Assembly: GCF_014873875.1 (NCBI RefSeq)
Contig: NZ_JADBEM010000001.1
Span: 1,674,001 to 1,738,000 of the forward strand
DNA: 64,000 bases
Direction of reading: 5' to 3'
DNA from: Actinopolymorpha pittospori
Lineage (GTDB): Bacteria; Actinomycetota; Actinomycetes; Propionibacteriales; Actinopolymorphaceae
Each line of letters begins with the position of its first letter. The first letter of the stretch is position 1. The notes beneath the pieces are model-generated. The model had not been told where the DNA came from. It was given only the letters and a program-made list of their open reading frames with translations, and ran no database searches. The translations under genes were made by a program, and so were the position numbers. Below are positions 50,911 to 58,709 of this stretch, piece after piece.

Positions 50911-51760
50911 GATCAGTCCGTATGTCCGGCGTCTCCGCCTAGCCCGCGAACTCATCGCACTGAGGGAGTCGGCCAAGTTCACGCACGCACGACTCGCCAA
51001 GGCGACCGGTGAGTCGGCAGCAAAGATCAGTCGTCTCGAGAACGGGCACATCCGCCCTCGTCTCGACGACGTCCTCAAGATCCTTGATGCTCTGGGCGTT
51101 ACGGATGGGGAGCAGTGGACGAGGCTCGTCACTATTGCGCGTGAGGCCGCCGAACGGGGCTGGTGGGACGGAAGTGACATCGACAACCGGCAGGCGTTGT
51201 ACGCCGATCTCGAGGCGGGTGCGGCCACGATCCGTGAGTACCAGCAGACGATCGTGCCCGGCCTCCTGCAGACCGAGGAGTTCACCCGAACCATCGCGGT
51301 GACCGATGACCTGACGTTGGGGACGGCCCCCGCGACCCCCGACTCGGTCAGCCGAGCACGTGCTGGCCGGCAGCGAATGCTGCGCCGGCCGGGTGGTCCC
51401 AGCTATGAGGTCATCCTCGACGAGGTTGTGGTTCGGCGACCAACCGCTCCGGCGCAGGTGCGGGCCGCCCAACTACGTCGTCTCACCGAGTTGGGAGCGT
51501 CGACGACACTCCAAGTGCTACCCGTGGACGCCGAGATCGAGGCGCACACCGTGCCGCGCTCACCATTTTCGCTGTACACGTACCGCGATGCGAACGATCC
51601 TGTCATCGCCGCGGTGGATACTGTGACGTCCGATTTGGTACTCACTGCGGAGAATCAGATCGACCCGTATGAAACCCTGTGGGCACGCCTTCGCGAAGCC
51701 GCACTGTCCCCGACAGACAGCGCGGCTTTCATCGCGAAGGTGGCTGACGAGATTAACTAG
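50909..51760 (+). CDS. XRE-family regulator with DUF5753 (Scr1-like)
   Basis: 283 aa. The N-terminal Cro/CI-type HTH (about 10-65, THARLAKATGESAAKISRLENGHIRPR) is followed by a DUF5753 effector domain (about 90-275: REYQQTIVPGLLQTEEFTR, VILDEVVVRRP, LQVLPVDAEIEAH, SPFSLYTY). This is the standard partner of DUF397 proteins; the Streptomyces Scr1/Scr2 pair was described as toxin-antitoxin-like. A DUF397 gene follows 9 bp later. GTG start. Confidence 0.9.
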   Translation: MISPYVRRLRLARELIALRESAKFTHARLAKATGESAAKISRLENGHIRPRLDDVLKILDALGVTDGEQWTRLVTIAREAAERGWWDGSDIDNRQALYADLEAGAATIREYQQTIVPGLLQTEEFTRTIAVTDDLTLGTAPATPDSVSRARAGRQRMLRRPGGPSYEVILDEVVVRRPTAPAQVRAAQLRRLTELGASTTLQVLPVDAEIEAHTVPRSPFSLYTYRDANDPVIAAVDTVTSDLVLTAENQIDPYETLWARLREAALSPTDSAAFIAKVADEIN

Positions 51761-51769
51761 GAGGATCTC

Positions 51770-51967
51770 GTGATCGTTCAGTTTAGCGGCTGGAAGAAGT
51801 CCAGCTACAGCAATGGAGGCGGGAACTGCGTCGAGGTCGGCCAGGTGCCAGGCCTCGTCGGTGTCCGCGACACCAAGGACCGTGAGGGCGGGACGCTCGC
51901 CGTCCCGAACGCTGCGTGGTCCGCGTTCCTGACTGGTGTGAAGGCAGGCGAGTTCGACCTGTCGTAA
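51770..51967 (+). CDS. DUF397 protein (Scr2-like), copy 1
   Basis: 65-aa DUF397 protein (FSGWKKSSYSNGGGNCVEVG ... VRDTKDREGGTLAVP ... WSAFLTGVKAGEF). GTG 51770 has AGGAGG 5 bases ahead and lies 9 bp after the XRE stop, so it is coupled to it. A second, near-identical copy follows. By analogy with Scr2 it interacts with the XRE partner. Confidence 0.88.
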   Translation: MIVQFSGWKKSSYSNGGGNCVEVGQVPGLVGVRDTKDREGGTLAVPNAAWSAFLTGVKAGEFDLS

Positions 51968-51983
51968 CCTCCAGCACCTGCGG

Positions 51984-52010
51984 AACGGGCTCGTCTTCGA
52001 CGGGCCCGTT
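51984..52010 (+). terminator. Terminator after DUF397 copy 1
   Basis: AACGGGC-T-CGTC / GACG-G-GCCCGTT hairpin (one mismatch) followed by CTTGTCGTT. A near-identical hairpin follows copy 2. Confidence 0.75.
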
Positions 52011-52126
52011 CTTGTCGTTCGCTGTACTCGGAAACAATCCGCGTGCACCCTGCGGTGGCAGCCGACGAGCCGTCTTCACCGACGCCACGTCGAGCCCATG
52101 GCGAGCCAGGCCACTGGAGGGAGCCC

Positions 52127-52324
52127 ATGTCCATGCAGGTCAGCGAATGGAAGAAGTCCAGACACAGCGGTAACGGCGGGAACTGCGTCGAGGTCGGCCT
52201 CACACCAGGCCTCGTCAGAGTCCGCGACACCAAGGACCGCGAAGGCGGGACGCTCACCGTCCCGACAGCCGCATGGTCGGCGTTCCTGACGGGTGTGAAG
52301 GCAGGCGAGTTCGACCTGCCCTGA
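52127..52324 (+). CDS. DUF397 protein (Scr2-like), copy 2
   Basis: 65 aa from ATG 52127, GGAGG 5 bases upstream. It differs from copy 1 at only about a dozen positions and shares the whole C-terminal half, so the two come from a tandem duplication. It is separated from copy 1 by a terminator and is probably transcribed on its own. Confidence 0.85.
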   Translation: MSMQVSEWKKSRHSGNGGNCVEVGLTPGLVRVRDTKDREGGTLTVPTAAWSAFLTGVKAGEFDLP

Positions 52325-52352
52325 GCGCAGGATCGCACCATCGCACCACCTG

Positions 52353-52381
52353 AACGGGCTCGTCTCCTTGGCGGGCCCGTT
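52353..52381 (+). terminator. Terminator after DUF397 copy 2
   Basis: AACGGGC (52353-52359) / GCCCGTT (52375-52381) with loop TCGTCTCCTTGGCGG. Same arms as the terminator at 51984-52010. Confidence 0.75.
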
Positions 52382-52426
52382 CGTGGTCGCGAGGGCAGCC
52401 TCGGACTCGCGGGCGCTGTTCCGTGC

Positions 52427-53413
52427 TCATGGGGACGGATGGGCCATGGCGTCGGCGTGGAGGGCGTCGGCGAGTGAGCGGACGTGCTCGCGCAGCTCCT
52501 CGGGCCGGCGGATCTCGAACCGCCAGCCCAGGCCCGCGAGCATCAGCGCGACCCCGTCGAGTCGCTCGGCGCGAAGCGTCACGAGGACGCCGCCATCCAC
52601 CTCGGTGAGCGTCGCCATCGTGGCCGGGATCCGCCGGCGTACGTCGGCAAGCGGCGCCCGCAGCACGAACTCCACCTCGTGCGCCCACGGCACCTGGGCC
52701 AGGGACCGGCTCACCGAGGCCACCGCGTCGAAGTCGCCGGGTGGTTCGAAGGTCTCCGGCAGCGACTCCAGAGTGGAGATCCGGTCCACGCGGAACGTCC
52801 GCACCTCGGCGCGCCGGTGGTCGTGGCCCGTGACGTACCAGCGGCCACGGTCGACGACGAGCCCGTAGGGGTCGAGGTCCCGTTCGGTCCGCTCGCCCTG
52901 CCTGGACTCGTAGCCGATCCGCACCCGCCGACCCCGCTGCGCGGCCGAGGCGAGCCCGAGGACCACAGCCGTCCGCGGCGCCCGGGCGTCGCGGGCCGAA
53001 CCGGTGAGGCCCAGCGTCTCCTGCACCGCGTCCACGCGTTCTCGTACCGCCACCGGCAACACCCGGGCGATCTTCGCCAGCGCGCTCTCGGTCGCACTCG
53101 CCGTCGTGGACGTCACCAGGCCGACCCCACGACTGGCGACCAGGCCGAGCACCACGGCGGTCGCCTCGTCGTCGGTGAACATCAGCGGCGGCAGCTTGTA
53201 TCCCGGCCGCAGCCGATAACCGCCGTAGCGTCCGCGTTCCGCCTCCACGGGCACGCCGAACTCCGCGAGCCGAGTGGCGTAGCGGCGGACCGTCCGCGGA
53301 TCGACGCCGAGGCGGTTGGCGAGTTCGGCACCACTCATCCGGTGGTGGGCCTGGAGGAGCTCGAGCAGCGCCAGGATGCGGGTGGTCGGGTGCTGGCTGT
53401 CGTCGTCGGGCAC
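52427..53413 (-). CDS. WYL-domain transcriptional regulator (HTH_11-WYL)
   Basis: 328 aa from GTG 53413 (the frame is open to TTG 53434). Winged HTH at about 12-60 (ALLELLQAHHRMSGAELANRLGVDPRTVRRY), then a WYL domain (about 135-205: RIGYESRQGERTERDLDPYGLVVDRGRWYVTGHD, where the conserved triad appears as R-W-Y) and a WCX C-terminal extension. WYL regulators sense nucleic-acid or nucleotide signals. It is divergent from an alpha/beta hydrolase 134 bp away, a probable target. Confidence 0.9.
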   Translation of the reverse strand: MPDDDSQHPTTRILALLELLQAHHRMSGAELANRLGVDPRTVRRYATRLAEFGVPVEAERGRYGGYRLRPGYKLPPLMFTDDEATAVVLGLVASRGVGLVTSTTASATESALAKIARVLPVAVRERVDAVQETLGLTGSARDARAPRTAVVLGLASAAQRGRRVRIGYESRQGERTERDLDPYGLVVDRGRWYVTGHDHRRAEVRTFRVDRISTLESLPETFEPPGDFDAVASVSRSLAQVPWAHEVEFVLRAPLADVRRRIPATMATLTEVDGGVLVTLRAERLDGVALMLAGLGWRFEIRRPEELREHVRSLADALHADAMAHPSP

Positions 53414-53546
53414 GAGTTCAAGAATGCCGTTCAATGCGGGCGGAAACGGTCCGGATTAGCTTCTAGTGTCGTCCACGAGCGGGCCGGCACCGGACTCGGG
53501 GCCGAGCAGAGAAGGACCCGCCCACCCCAGCGGAAGGACTCCTCGC

Positions 53547-54293
53547 ATGGCCACCTACGTACTCGTCGCGGGCAACTGGCTCGGCGCCTGGGCCTGGACC
53601 GACGTCACGAACCGGCTGCGCGCGGCCGGCCACGACGTACACCCGGTCACCCTCACCGGACTCGGCGACCGGGTGCATCTCGCGTCCCGCGAGGTCGACC
53701 TCGACACCCACATCACCGACATCGTGCACACGATCGAGTACGCCGACCTGCGGGACGTCATCCTCGTCGGGCACAGCTACGGCGGCTTCCCGGTCACCGG
53801 CGTGGCCGACCGGATCCCCGACCGGCTCGCCCGCGTGGTCTACGTCGAGAGTGGCCCGCTTCCCGACGCGTCCCAACTCGACATGCTCGGCCCGGAGGGG
53901 CGCGACGCCACGCTCCAGCGGATGAAGGAGCAGGAGGACGGCTGGCTCGAACCCGCGCCGACCGCGGCGGACCTCGCCTCCGACGATCCGACGTACGCCG
54001 GTCTCGACGAGACGGCGCGGGCGCTGTTCACGGCGCACGCGGTGCCGCAACCGCTCGGCGCGAACGCCCAACCGCTGCGCCTGTCCGGGGACCCGCGTCG
54101 CGACGCACTGCCGCACACGCTGGTCACCTGCATGTTCCCGCTGGAGCAGGTGCGGGCGATGGTCGCGCAGGGACATCCGTTCTTCAGTGGCTTCGCGGGC
54201 AAGGAGTGGACCTACGCCGAACTGCCGACCGGTCACTGGCCGATGCTGTCCGAACCGGCCCGGCTCGCGGAGGTTCTCGCCGACCTCGGCTGA
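53547..54293 (+). CDS. Alpha/beta hydrolase, esterase/salicylate-esterase-like
   Basis: 248 aa. Nucleophile elbow VGHSYGGFPVTG (Ser about 79), oxyanion region VLVAGNWLGAWAW at the N-terminus, and catalytic His in LPTGHWPMLSEP (about 232). The compact cap-less layout resembles plant methylesterase/SABP2-like and actinobacterial homologues. GGAAGGA lies about 9 bases upstream of ATG 53547. It is divergent from the WYL regulator. Confidence 0.88.
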   Translation: MATYVLVAGNWLGAWAWTDVTNRLRAAGHDVHPVTLTGLGDRVHLASREVDLDTHITDIVHTIEYADLRDVILVGHSYGGFPVTGVADRIPDRLARVVYVESGPLPDASQLDMLGPEGRDATLQRMKEQEDGWLEPAPTAADLASDDPTYAGLDETARALFTAHAVPQPLGANAQPLRLSGDPRRDALPHTLVTCMFPLEQVRAMVAQGHPFFSGFAGKEWTYAELPTGHWPMLSEPARLAEVLADLG

Positions 54294-54393
54294 CGTTGCC
54301 TTCCCAGAAAGCCTTCCCAGGTAGGACGCGTAGTCTCCATGGCGATACTCATCTGATGAACCCAGTGTCGTCGCCGTACGGGGAGGGCGAGAG

Positions 54394-55410
54394 ATGCGGG
54401 AAGTCTTCGACAGTGCGCAGCTACCACCATCGGACCGGTTGGACGCCTACCACGCCTTGATGTTGGCGTCCCGCATGCGCGCGCCGACCATGTTCGCCAC
54501 CGACCAGGCCACGGACGCGCGGGATGGTGAGTTCCGGGCGGTGCTGCGAGCGATGGAGTTGGGCGCGCAGCAGGTCTCCACCATGAGGTGTACGCCGATG
54601 CGGGCGAGGCGGACGCCCCGGCTGATCCGGCAGTCCGATCCGGAGTCGTACGCGGTCACACTCGTCCAGCGCGGGCACCAGGGCGTCGAACAGGTGGGGC
54701 GCCAGGCACTGGTGGGCGAGCGTGACCTGGTCGTCTACTCCACGTCCCTGCCCTTCGACGCGCAGGCGTTCGCCGACGGTCCGGAGCCGGCCTGCTCTGT
54801 TCTGGCGCTGGTGCCCCAGTCCCTGGTGCCGCTCCCTCCGGAGCGGGTGGAAGGACTGTTGGCGGTGCCGTTGTCCGGACGCGAGGGGGTCGGCGCGCTG
54901 CTGGCCGGCTTCCTCGACCAGGTGACCGCCTCTTCCGCGGGTCACCTGCCCGGCGACGGGCCGCGGCTGGGTACGGTCCTGGTCGACCTGGTCACCGCGC
55001 TGCTGGCCCATCACCTCGAGGCGGAGGAGTCGGTGCCGGCGCCGAGCCAGCAGAACGCGTTGTTCCTGGAGATCCAGGCCTTCGTCCAGGAACACCTGGG
55101 TGACCCGGGACTCTCCCCCGGCATGGTCGCCGCCGCGCACCACATCTCCGTGCGGGGCCTGCACCGGCTGTTCCGGCGGCACGGGCGCACGGTGAGCGCG
55201 TGGATCCGGCAACAACGCCTTGACAGATGCCGGAGCGACCTGGCGGAGCCGGCGCTCCATCTGACGCCGGTGCACGAACTCGCCGCCCGGTGGGGTTTCA
55301 CCGACGCGGCGAGCTTCAGCCGGACGTTCCGCGCGACCTACGGCGTTCCGCCGGGCGAGTATCGCCACCAGGTCCTGTTGGGATCGTGGCACCCAACGTC
55401 AACGAGGTAG
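54394..55410 (+). CDS. AraC-family transcriptional regulator
   Basis: 338 aa with an N-terminal sensor domain of the AraC-binding-like (NphR/FeaR) type and a C-terminal double HTH (about 230-330: LSPGMVAAAHHISVRGLHRLFRRHGRTVSAWIRQQRLDRC and ELAARWGFTDAASFSRTFRATYGVPPGEY, in family layout). GGGAGGGCGAGAG precedes the ATG. Targets are not evident; it follows the hydrolase gene on the same strand, 100 bp away. Confidence 0.9.
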   Translation: MREVFDSAQLPPSDRLDAYHALMLASRMRAPTMFATDQATDARDGEFRAVLRAMELGAQQVSTMRCTPMRARRTPRLIRQSDPESYAVTLVQRGHQGVEQVGRQALVGERDLVVYSTSLPFDAQAFADGPEPACSVLALVPQSLVPLPPERVEGLLAVPLSGREGVGALLAGFLDQVTASSAGHLPGDGPRLGTVLVDLVTALLAHHLEAEESVPAPSQQNALFLEIQAFVQEHLGDPGLSPGMVAAAHHISVRGLHRLFRRHGRTVSAWIRQQRLDRCRSDLAEPALHLTPVHELAARWGFTDAASFSRTFRATYGVPPGEYRHQVLLGSWHPTSTR

Positions 55411-55554
55411 GCGCTTCAGGCCAACGACAGCACGAAGCCGACCCACTTGGATGAGAGCGACATACCACCCGGGAATCCACGTGCACCGTCGACGAGCCGA
55501 CGTCACCAGGTTCGGCTCCCGGCTCGACGTGGTTCCCCTCATCCGGGAGGAACA

Positions 55555-55950
55555 ATGCCCAACAGACCAAGGGCGATCGCGCAGCGACTCACCCGCGGCG
55601 TCATCGCACTGATGCTGGCGATCCTGGCCACCGCCGGAATCGGCGCGGCGACCATGGCACCCGCCCAGGCCGCCATCATCCCAGGGCGCTGCACGTACAC
55701 GGGCTCCCAGCCCACGTTGTCGTATGCCCCCAGCACGTACAAGGTCGCCGTGAAGCAGCTGCAGTGCGAGTTGAACGCTTCGCTCTACTACACCAAGGTC
55801 ACGGTGGACGGCTACTTTGGCCCAGCGACCCGGAGCGCGGTCAGGACGCTCCAGTCCTGCACCGGCATCGGGGTGGACGGGATCGTCGGAGGGCAGACCT
55901 GGGGCGAACTCAACTACTGGGCCGGATCCAACTACTGGGTCTACTGCTGA
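55555..55950 (+). CDS. Secreted peptidoglycan-binding-like protein
   Basis: 131 aa with a Sec signal peptide (about 1-40: LTRGVIALMLAILATAGIG ... MAPAQA-A) and one PG_binding_1 domain (YKVAVKQLQCELNASL, VTVDGYFGPATRSAVRTLQ, VDGIVGGQTWGEL). Four cysteines in the mature part suggest disulfides. ATG 55555 has GGGAGG 4 bases upstream; upstream codons are not part of the gene. There is no catalytic domain, so it may be a wall-binding effector or inhibitor. Confidence 0.88.
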   Translation: MPNRPRAIAQRLTRGVIALMLAILATAGIGAATMAPAQAAIIPGRCTYTGSQPTLSYAPSTYKVAVKQLQCELNASLYYTKVTVDGYFGPATRSAVRTLQSCTGIGVDGIVGGQTWGELNYWAGSNYWVYC

Positions 55951-56078
55951 CCCGTCCGTTCCAACGACCTTTACGACGTACATCGAGGCCTGGCGGGGGG
56001 CATCGATGTCATCCATCCACGCAAGTTCACCTTGACACCCCGGCACGACCTCATCGCCCGTTGGTGAGGAGCTCGAAA

Positions 56079-56117
56079 GCGGCGTTCCGCGTCAGGATCC
56101 CTGGCGCGGAACGCCGC
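56079..56117 (+). terminator. Strong bidirectional terminator
   Basis: Perfect 13-bp arms GCGGCGTTCCGCG (56079-56091) and CGCGGAACGCCGC (56105-56117), then TGTTCTGTTCTCT. It lies between the converging peptidoglycan-binding and aldo/keto reductase genes. Confidence 0.85.
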
Positions 56118-56209
56118 TGTTCTGTTCTCTCTCCTGGGCAGCGCTCCTTCGGCAACGCTCCCAGGGCACCGTTGCTCCCAGGGCAACGCTCTTACGCAGG
56201 CGCGGCGCG

Positions 56210-57193
56210 TCAGCGGGGTCCGGCGGCCGCGGCACCCATCGCCGCGCCGTACCGGTCACCGACCGGCGCGGGCATGGCGTCCAGCTCCGCCAGGGCGTCG
56301 GCTGGGAGCACCAGGTCACCGGCGGCGGAGTTCTCCTCGAGATAGGCGAGCCGCTTGGTGCCCGGGATGGGTACGACGTACTCGCCCTGGGACACCGTCC
56401 AGGCCAGCGCGACCTGTCCGGGCGTGGCACCGACGCGTTCGGCCACCTCGCGGACCTTCGCCACGATCGCCTGGTTGGCGTCGAATGCCTCACCCTGGAA
56501 CCTCGGCATCTTGGTGCGCATGTCGTCGCCGCTCAGCTGGCTCGCCTGGAGCCGGCCGGTGAGGAAGCCGCGGCCCAGCGGTGCGAACGGCAGGAAGGCG
56601 ATGCCGCGTTCCTCGGTGTAGGGGATGACCTCGGCGAGCTGTTCCCGGGTCCACAGCGAGAGCTCGGACTGCACGCTCGCCACGGGGTGGATCGCGTCCG
56701 CCTCCTTGATCTCCTCCAGGGTCGCTTCGGACAGGCCGATCGCGCGAACCTTGCCGGCGGTGACGAGTTCGGCGAGGGCACCCCAGCTCTCGGCCAGTGG
56801 CACGGCCGGGTCGACGCGGTGCAGCTGGTAGAGGTCGACGTGGTCGACGCCGAGCCGGGCGAGGCTGCCCTCGATGGCGCCTCGGATGTATTCGGGTCGG
56901 GCGTTGCGGTGCAGTTGCCGGGCGCCGTCGGGGACCAGCCCCACCTTGGTGGCGAGGACGGCCTGCTCCCGCCGGCCGCGCAGCGCGCGTCCGACGAGCT
57001 GCTCGTTGGAGTACGGGCCGTAGGCGTCGGCGGTGTCGATCAGCGTCGCGCCCAGGTCGAGGGCGCGCTGGATCACCTCGATCGAGGTGGCGTCGTCACG
57101 TCCGGCCTCGTCGTACCCCCAGGACATTCCCATGCAGCCCAGGCCGATCCGGCCCACCTGCGGGCCGTTCTTGCCGAGCGTCGTCGTCCGCAT
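56210..57193 (-). CDS. Aldo/keto reductase, AKR13/YakC-like
   Basis: 327 aa. It has IGLGCMGMSWGYDE, DLGATLIDTADAYGPYSNEQLVGRAL (Asp, Tyr), LATKVGL (Lys), HVDLYQLHRVDP (His) and IPGTKRLAYLEEN at the cofactor site. The GLGCMGMS and YGPYSNE segments are typical of the AKR13 (YakC/Tas-like) branch. ATG 57193 was preferred over GTG 57196 for spacing from AAGGA. Single gene. Confidence 0.9.
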   Translation of the reverse strand: MRTTTLGKNGPQVGRIGLGCMGMSWGYDEAGRDDATSIEVIQRALDLGATLIDTADAYGPYSNEQLVGRALRGRREQAVLATKVGLVPDGARQLHRNARPEYIRGAIEGSLARLGVDHVDLYQLHRVDPAVPLAESWGALAELVTAGKVRAIGLSEATLEEIKEADAIHPVASVQSELSLWTREQLAEVIPYTEERGIAFLPFAPLGRGFLTGRLQASQLSGDDMRTKMPRFQGEAFDANQAIVAKVREVAERVGATPGQVALAWTVSQGEYVVPIPGTKRLAYLEENSAAGDLVLPADALAELDAMPAPVGDRYGAAMGAAAAGPR

Positions 57194-57344
57194 CACGCGC
57201 GTCCTTCCTGCCGGTCGAAGCCTGCTGGTCAGCCCTGCGAGGTCGACCCTGGCGGTCGACTCTGCCAGTCAACTCAGTCGATATTTCCAGATTGTGCAGC
57301 GCAGACGGTGCCCGCGCATTCCACTACCGAGCGCTTTCGTGGCA

Positions 57345-58655
57345 CTACCCGGACAGGGAGCGGTGGGCGAGCACCTCGACCGCGCGTTCGTAGGCCATCC
57401 GTGGCGCACCGGTCGCGACGATCACGGCGACCACGAGCAGGACGGGCCGCAACTCCGGGACGGACGCGGCGAGTCCGGGTAGCCACCACGGGAGCGCCAG
57501 CGCGACCACGGCCACGGCCACCGCGACCAGCGTCCGGGCGGCGAACCGCTGCGCCAGCCGCCGCAGCGCGGACGGCGCCTCGGCGACCGCGAGCGTCTCC
57601 CACCGACCCCAGGCGGCAGACCGCAGCCCGTCCGCGAGCGCCTCGGACAGCCGGTCGTCGCTGTCCAGGCCGCCCAGCGCGACCTGATGCCCGTGCACGC
57701 GCAGCGTGGTGGCGATCCGGGCCGCGGTCGCCGTCAACCGCTGCCGCGCGAGGCGTTGCGAACGTGGCACGAGCCGGGGCAGGCCACGCTCGACCCGGCC
57801 GGCGGCCGCACCGAACATGACGGCGTACGTGCGCCTCGACTTCCGGTCGCGCCGCCAGTAGACGTGGGATCCGAGCTGGATGGCGATGGCGTCCTCGAGG
57901 TCGGAGAGCTCCCTCCCGTCGTAGGCCGCGATGCCCAACAACCGGGTCAGGTCGGCGACGAGCTGGGCCCGCGGGTCCCGCGTACCCAGCCAGGAAGGCC
58001 CGGCCACCACGACCAGCAGCCAGGCCGCGAGCCCTCCGACAACCGCGGCCACGGTGTCGACGAACGCGCACAGGAGGACGTCGACGAAGCCGCCGTAGAG
58101 CACCTGGTCGGCCAGCAGGACGAGTACCGCCGTGATCCCGGCCGCGGCGAGGGCCCGCAGCAGCCAGGTCGCGACCCGCCGGAGGTTGCCGTGCACCTCC
58201 GGGATCTCCAGGCTGTCCGTCCACGCCGAGGCCGGTGAGTCCAGGAAGGACGGCCGGGCGAGGACGGCGACGACGACCGCGGCGGCCACCACGGCGAGCA
58301 GCTCCAGCAACGGACCGACGAAGGTCCGCCAGCTCAGGCCGAGTTCCCACCGGAACAGGTCCAGCCGCCACTGTGCGAACGCCGCCGCCAGGCACACACC
58401 CAGCGGAGTGAGCACCGCCGCGCTGAGGACGAGCGAGCGTTCGGCGCGCTCCCAGAACCGGCTTTCCTCACCGAGCGCCGCCGCGACGGCGGCGGTAACC
58501 TGCTCCCGGTCATCCGTTGACATCCGGCGTACCCACGCGCTGCTCGACACCCACAGGGTGAGTCGGCGGTCCGCGTCGACACCCGCTGGCGGCACCTCCG
58601 TGTCACTGTCTTCGTCGACCGGGAAAGGCAGTTGACGGGCTCCGGAGTCGATCAC
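57345..58655 (-). CDS. Polytopic membrane protein of unknown function
   Basis: 436 aa from GTG 58655. Four to six hydrophobic helices: about 78-98 (SLVLSAAVLTPLGVCLAAAF), 118-140, 172-190, 200-222 and a C-terminal pair (390-430). Between them is a soluble loop of about 160 residues. No family recognised. A CTATTG sequence lies 8 bases before the start. It is divergent from the two-domain metallo-beta-lactamase gene, 54 bp away, hinting at shared control. Confidence 0.7.
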   Translation of the reverse strand: MIDSGARQLPFPVDEDSDTEVPPAGVDADRRLTLWVSSSAWVRRMSTDDREQVTAAVAAALGEESRFWERAERSLVLSAAVLTPLGVCLAAAFAQWRLDLFRWELGLSWRTFVGPLLELLAVVAAAVVVAVLARPSFLDSPASAWTDSLEIPEVHGNLRRVATWLLRALAAAGITAVLVLLADQVLYGGFVDVLLCAFVDTVAAVVGGLAAWLLVVVAGPSWLGTRDPRAQLVADLTRLLGIAAYDGRELSDLEDAIAIQLGSHVYWRRDRKSRRTYAVMFGAAAGRVERGLPRLVPRSQRLARQRLTATAARIATTLRVHGHQVALGGLDSDDRLSEALADGLRSAAWGRWETLAVAEAPSALRRLAQRFAARTLVAVAVAVVALALPWWLPGLAASVPELRPVLLVVAVIVATGAPRMAYERAVEVLAHRSLSG

Positions 58656-58709
58656 GCAGGCAATAGTCGGGGGAGCGCGCCAGCGAGCGCAAGACGGAGG
58701 GGAGATCGG

